From positions 124,001-188,000 of the forward strand of contig MBPM02000069.1 in the NCBI GenBank assembly GCA_001695595.3: DNA of 64,000 nucleotides, written 5' to 3'. The stretch is from Plasmopara viticola (taxonomy: Eukaryota; Oomycota; Peronosporomycetes; Peronosporales; Peronosporaceae). A model generated the notes under the pieces. That model saw only the letters and a list, made by a program, of their open reading frames with translations. It did not search any database and was not told the origin of the DNA. Shown here in pieces: positions 58,748 through 64,000 of the stretch; position 1 is the stretch's first letter, and each line of letters opens with the position of its first letter. Position numbers and translations under genes: made by a program.

Positions 58748-59155
58748 GTGCTTATCACAGTCTTCTCTCACCAATTATGTGCCGGTCTCCATGCATCTGA
58801 ATGGCGGTTGTCCAGATGCCACGACTTTGGTTTGACGGGCATTCAGCGAGTGCTGTCCTCGACGGTCGTTGATCAGTCGCTCGTCGTGCACATTAGGAGC
58901 CTCGCGTACAATGCCTTGGCTTATGGCAAACTATTGCGTGTATGGTATGCTGAAAAAACAATTCACAACGATTTATTCACTGTAATTAAAGCTTCACATT
59001 ACCCTAATCAGCAGGGTCTCACCCTTCTCGACTTGGCTAGAAAGTTGCCATATCGTTCACGACATGCAAGGAGTGCTGGCGTAAAGCATATTCTGTCAGA
59101 ATTTTCTTTTGCTAACGCTGGACGAGATGTCCTGGCAGAGCTTGAGAAGGCTTAA
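58748..59155 (+). CDS. Hypothetical protein, helical, 135 residues (possibly a fragment)
   Basis: An open frame from 58748 to the stop at 59155. The second half is well-formed and helical, with KLLRVWYAEKTIHNDLFTVI and GLTLLDLARKLPYRS, reminiscent of either a WY-type effector fold or an ankyrin-like end; neither is convincing. There is no RxLR motif and no clear signal peptide. The true protein may start upstream. About 60 bp downstream, in another frame, lies a Walker-A-like peptide (GCSGLGKT). Confidence 0.3.
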   Translation: MLITVFSHQLCAGLHASEWRLSRCHDFGLTGIQRVLSSTVVDQSLVVHIRSLAYNALAYGKLLRVWYAEKTIHNDLFTVIKASHYPNQQGLTLLDLARKLPYRSRHARSAGVKHILSEFSFANAGRDVLAELEKA

Positions 59156-62100
59156 AAAGTCGACTGCATACCCGAGGGGTGATCATTTGGCCTGAAGAAG
59201 AAAGCAGATTTTCATCATTGCTGGATGTAGCGGTCTTGGAAAGACATACTTAATCTTCTATTATAGACAATTTATCACTGGACACTCTCTCCCCTTCATA
59301 GCCATCACTTAATCAATAGGCGTGTACCAAAAGTCCTAGTCTCAAATGCCATATACTGCGCGACATGGCAAGGACATTTACATTCGAAATAGTTTGTTTT
59401 TAGATATTAACGTACAGAGTTAGAGGTGGGAATTGCTAAATAAAGATACCTTCTTTAGTTCCATGCCGTCATTCGCGTTAGAGGGCAAACGGCAATGAGT
59501 TTTTTTGAAAAGCTAGATGAGGCCATTATTCCGGTACAGACGCCAGTTCCTGCATAAAATGTACTACAAGTACGATGAATGGGTGTTTTTGTGAAAATCA
59601 ATCGAGTAAGTGTTTTATTAATTTTACTTCTTCATGGGCAAAATCGACCTTAAAGCTCAACAAGCTATATAAGCGATTGTTAATGCCCCAAGGCTTTTGA
59701 ACGGGGCTCCAACCCTTACTCGTTTAGTGACATCATTGTGCATGTGTACATATGATGTTATTTTTGTTAACCATCGTGCATCGCGAGAGACGTATATGAA
59801 AAAAAGTACATTGTTTACCTGTGAGCGGTGAGTGAGCTCTAAGCTAGTGCATGTCAGGGGTGTTGGAATAGAGCTCCTAGAGCCTTTTTTACTGCAGACA
59901 AAGATGCCAAAGTCGAAGGCTTACTTCTACACAGCGTTTACGGCGTTTTGAAATGATAGAAATGGTTCACATTGTAATAAGTTGGCTCAGATATTTCCAG
60001 TCTTAGTCGTACTAACAAGCGACAAAGGTCTCGCGATATAAACCTCATTTCTCTAGTGGTCCATTTGATATCATTTCCCAAATGTTGACACCGCCGAGGT
60101 GAAGGCCCTGAAGGGGTGGACGAGGACTATTGAGCCTGAAAGGCGTGCAGAAGTGGCTTAGTCTTACCGATAACTTGCTTTTGTATGGAGCAAATAACGC
60201 AGTAGCCTGGCCACAGTCCGATATCCTTACGAGGCAACAAATGGGATTGAGGTACACATAGCTAAGAAAAAATATAATGAGTCGATTAGAGCCGGTTTCA
60301 GGCCCTGATCCTAGTCTTGTCGAATTAAAAGCAAACGTTCTTTATCATCTGTGACGTTTCTGCTATCAATTTTGCACTATTGTAGGCAAACATTGAGTGG
60401 TGGTAGTAAGTTAATGTTTTTAAATCTTGGCAGCCTTGCCTTACCATAATTGATTCTCAAGTTTATGGCAGCGATGTAATTGCGAAAAAGTGTGTTCTCA
60501 TTCTATCAAAGGTTGTCCCACTAGTCTTCTAGCCATATGTGATCCACACTCATCATTTGTCGCTATTCCTAACGCTCATCTTGTGTAGCGAGCGAACAAT
60601 TGTCTTTTCTTCTCTTCAAAGAACAATATCGAGGTGAAGTGCAAGCCAGAGAAGCACAATATTTTGGCTGGTGCGAAAACTCGCTGGCTCGAATATAGGC
60701 TAGCTCATATTACAGGTATTATTTCATTAGTATCGTGTCTTATTCGTGAGACGTGTGCGCAAGAAAAAATGACTTAGAGGCTTTTGAGAGCGCTGCGCTT
60801 AAGATTTGGACAAGAACGGTCGGCGCGATTAATGGCAAGGCTACTTTGGTAGCCGATCTTTTTCTTAAAGCACTGCATAAAGTAACCCTCCATTGATGAA
60901 AGGATGATTATAACCTATCGCATCTTTTATGAGGCTCATAACACATCGTTTTGCTTTCATCTTGTAAGCTAAATAAATGGGTCTGTACACCTGCATGCAC
61001 ATACGCAAAATTTGGATGAGCAAAAGCTTTGTTAAACAATTTCCACACCATGAGGTGTGGCTAGCTTCTCTGTGACACTACGGTGTTGATAGTCCATGAG
61101 TTTGGTCTTAATGTCATAACGTCAAATCGACAGCGGCTGTAGAGGGCAAGATTAACGGTGTCAAATTGTAGTGTTCGTGTCCTCAAACTACACGGGCTTT
61201 TAAAAGAAAGATTTCGGGCTGAGATCCTCGCATTACCTGCTCTTCTTGGAATGCTAATCCAAATTGCTTTGTATTTGGCTTGGCGTGCTCATGGTAGGAC
61301 AAAGAAAGTGAATTGCGTCGTCAAAACGTGTTGCGCAATGTGCGCGAAGGCGTTGAAGCCGCATCGCCTCGCTTCGCGCTAGCGATGGAAAGTGATTTGT
61401 TTTGAGAACGCTGATGCCAGTGGCTATGTGCCAGGGCAGCCTTATCGATGTGAAGCTTAACACTTGCAGCCGCTACCAGATTGAGAAGATACAAGACTTA
61501 GCTTTACCAAAATTGTCGCGCGAAAAGTGCTATTTATATGATAGAAGTGCTTATCTTTATATAACAAAAAATGTTGGACAGTGCTTCGAATTTATCCGCT
61601 TTAGTGCGTGCTCTTCGTTCTGGTTTCACCCGTGACAGGCGTCCGGTGAACGTAACACATGCGTTGACGAGCCGAAGCACCGACGACTTTGACTGTCTTA
61701 ATCACTAATAGCACAACTTTAGATTACATAACTGAACAATCTCGGGCACACAGTATCGTCGCATCGCTTCTCAGCCTCTCGAGATTTATGGAGCGGTATT
61801 TTCTTGCTTCGGTGTCATATTCTGGCCCAGCTGATAATCGTATGTTCCTTGGCTGCGCCTGCGTGCGGCCTGCCGCTAACGCTTTCGCGCTTTCTGACCT
61901 CGGTTATATTACAAATCTTCAAGCCCGCATAGAGTTTTATATGCGTTTGAATAATCTCACATTGACTTTACTGAAGATGTCACACAAAAGTTTGCTTTTT
62001 GTTTTGTGTACTCAACGCTTGAATAACTTTTCGACATCCTCCATTTTTCAAAACGCAAGGTACCGCTCGTACCATTTGTAGTGCCAGCACTGACATTCCG

Positions 62101-64000
62101 CTCTTTTAGCCGCCAAACAAGCCTGACGGTATCCGCAGTATTATTCTGCGGAACTAACAACTAGTTTTTTGGTTGCGCGAGTCTCATGAGGACGGAAACA
62201 CTAGAGCAATAACGGCAGCTCAAACTTGTAGTCTGCGCGCGGATTGGAAGGTGTATATGGCCGCTAATATAATTGCATTTCACAGTGTTACAGTTTTATA
62301 TAATCTATGTCTCTATTATTATTCGATTTCGAGTTGAAGAAGGCTTTAAGCCCAGCAACCAAGCAAGATTGCGACAGTAAAGCAGTTAACCTTGCTGCAA
62401 AGTCTCTGGCTTTCATCAACATACGCAAGTTTGTATTACCGGATTGATTAGGGAGTATCCATTGCATCAAAAAGACAGTAGGTCAGCTTACCGATTTCGG
62501 GCATGTTAAATCCACTCAAAAGACATAAATCTGACTATGTAGTCGCTTGCTAGACAAGGAAAGGTCTCCGGTGCTAGAGCTGCTTAACCTCATACATTCG
62601 ACTAGATAGTACCACATATCCATAATACAAACATGTATCGTGCGTATCGTACAAAGCTTCCGAGTACGATGACAATTTTGAAAAATATTTTTCCGCTTTG
62701 TGCTTTGTAATTGGTTATGGTTCGTTAAAGTCTATACACCCATTTAGCGATTGCCGTTTCGAAAGTCGTGATTTATAACTTATCATTAGCACGCAAACAA
62801 GTAGGCATCTGCATATTTCACTAGTGACACGCTTGCATACGTATAAACTGTAGATAAACTACTGCTATATTGCTGTTTTAAAATGCGTTACCAGAATAAA
62901 CAATACTTTGTTTTGGTAGCCTTATCATATTATGGCTAAAACAAATTGCCTGAAATTACGAGGATAATATATGCGTCTTCATAATTGTGCAGAGCTGTAA
63001 AAACAACAATATGAATGTAAAGAAGTGCTTTTAGCACACTATGTTAAGATAGTTTTTGTATTATGCCCAGGCCAGAAACTCCTTCTCGTATCTTTGTACC
63101 TTTAACAATGTAGTTCTGACAATGAAAAAAAAATAATGCGATAGTTACTTAGAGAGCCATCATTTACCAGACTCAAATGGTGTTAAATTTCTAAATTATA
63201 GTTATGGCTGACTGCTTCTGATCTCTTATTTAGGGTCTTTCACGTTTCTGTTAAGATCTAGCGCATTGTCATCTTGGAATCGGAGCTCTGAAAATGGACA
63301 GGGCATTGTTGTATCGTTCTGCTAAGGCAAGACCAAGGCGGCCGTATCTACCGTTTTGCTTGTTGACGATGCTGTTGGAGGGCCTTAACCTCGCTCTATA
63401 TCACAGAGGTAATCACGCTAGTGAAATTGCTTCTGTAGACGGTACCTAAGTAGAGCTTATTTTGTGTGACGCTCGCAACAACTTTCGCTAGATATAAAAC
63501 CCCCATTACTTGAGAAACCGAGAGTTTCGCATGAGTCGTGACTTATGTATATATCCTAACTTTGAAAAGGTAACTAAAAGGTGCGCTGTTCTAATATGCT
63601 ACTAGTATCGAGATTTATCAATGCCAACACAAATAAAGATGAGAAAAATGCTTAAACGTCATTACTAGAGGATGGACAGATGTTTTTTGGGTAGCATTTT
63701 AATTTTTGGTACTGTCTCTTTTGTGTTGTGAATAAACAAAGCGTTAATCAGATTAATGACTATATGCACACCTAATTTAAATAAAAATTGAGATATTCCA
63801 CATTGATTCGGTTAATCTCGCGCAATATTTTAAACTAGTATATTTGAGGAGAAACTCTTTGCAATGAGGATAATGCAGTATCAAGTATTTAGAATCCGAC
63901 ACTATGGCAATAGCTTATTGTTATACTTTGTACAAACGTAAGCCTGCTATAAAATTATTACTTTAATTGCGACCATTTTATCGAACCCATAAGTACTTCA
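59156..64000. other. Terminal intergenic stretch, nothing recognised
   Basis: AT-rich, with short open frames such as 61158-61382 and 61689-62081 (+) that carry no motif. From about 62.5 kb to the end no frame over about 60 codons is seen on either strand. Confidence 0.45.

Noticed and set aside
59861..59890. Start of a copia LTR (TGTTGGAATAGAGCTCC).
   Set aside because: The strand is wrong for the nearby copia relic and no second copy was found.

Overview
The window looks like a gene-poor, AT-rich stretch of an oomycete nuclear genome, probably a Peronosporales (Phytophthora or downy-mildew type) species. Three observations point there: an SF-assemblin gene, several relics of Crinkler (CRN) effector genes, and short introns of about 45-80 bp. 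The exact species cannot be told from the sequence.

Intact genes sit in small islands. Island 1 (4.5-8.8 kb) has VAC14 (+) and a WDR76/CMR1-type WD-repeat gene (-), tail to tail and about 70 bp apart. Island 2 (15.5-16.5 kb) is an RNase H1 with two viroplasmin domains. Island 3 (23.9-27.4 kb) has mitochondrial ribosomal protein mL44 (+, four exons), a CHZ-like acidic nuclear protein (-, two exons) and SF-assemblin (+, four exons); the last two are divergent across about 220 bp. Island 4 (40.7-41.3 kb) is ribosomal protein L37 (-, three exons, with an intron directly after the start codon). Island 5 (42.9-46.0 kb) is a large inverted duplication. Each arm carries an intact 208-residue gene that appears to join a Jupiter/HN1-like motif to a lumazine-synthase-like domain lacking the expected catalytic residues.

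The rest is mostly decayed or mobile DNA. It includes an inverted RNase H1 pseudogene (23 kb) and an Aurora-like kinase pseudogene (36.2-36.8 kb). It also includes a bipartite SINE-like element with an 11-bp target duplication (33.5 kb), a single-unit copy with a 14-bp target duplication (44.2 kb), a hAT transposase relic (48.7-50.3 kb) and a Ty1/copia pol relic (55.1-57.4 kb).

The main larger pattern is a reshuffled segmental duplication. The convergent neighbours SF-assemblin and RPL37, plus a CRN-like gene, occur in three degenerate copies (26.2-28.3, 28.8-31.9 and 39.2-42.6 kb). Copy A keeps a working SF-assemblin but only the last codons of RPL37. Copy B keeps a working RPL37 but only scraps of SF-assemblin. 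Copy C has lost both. All identifications come from reading the sequence; no database search was run.
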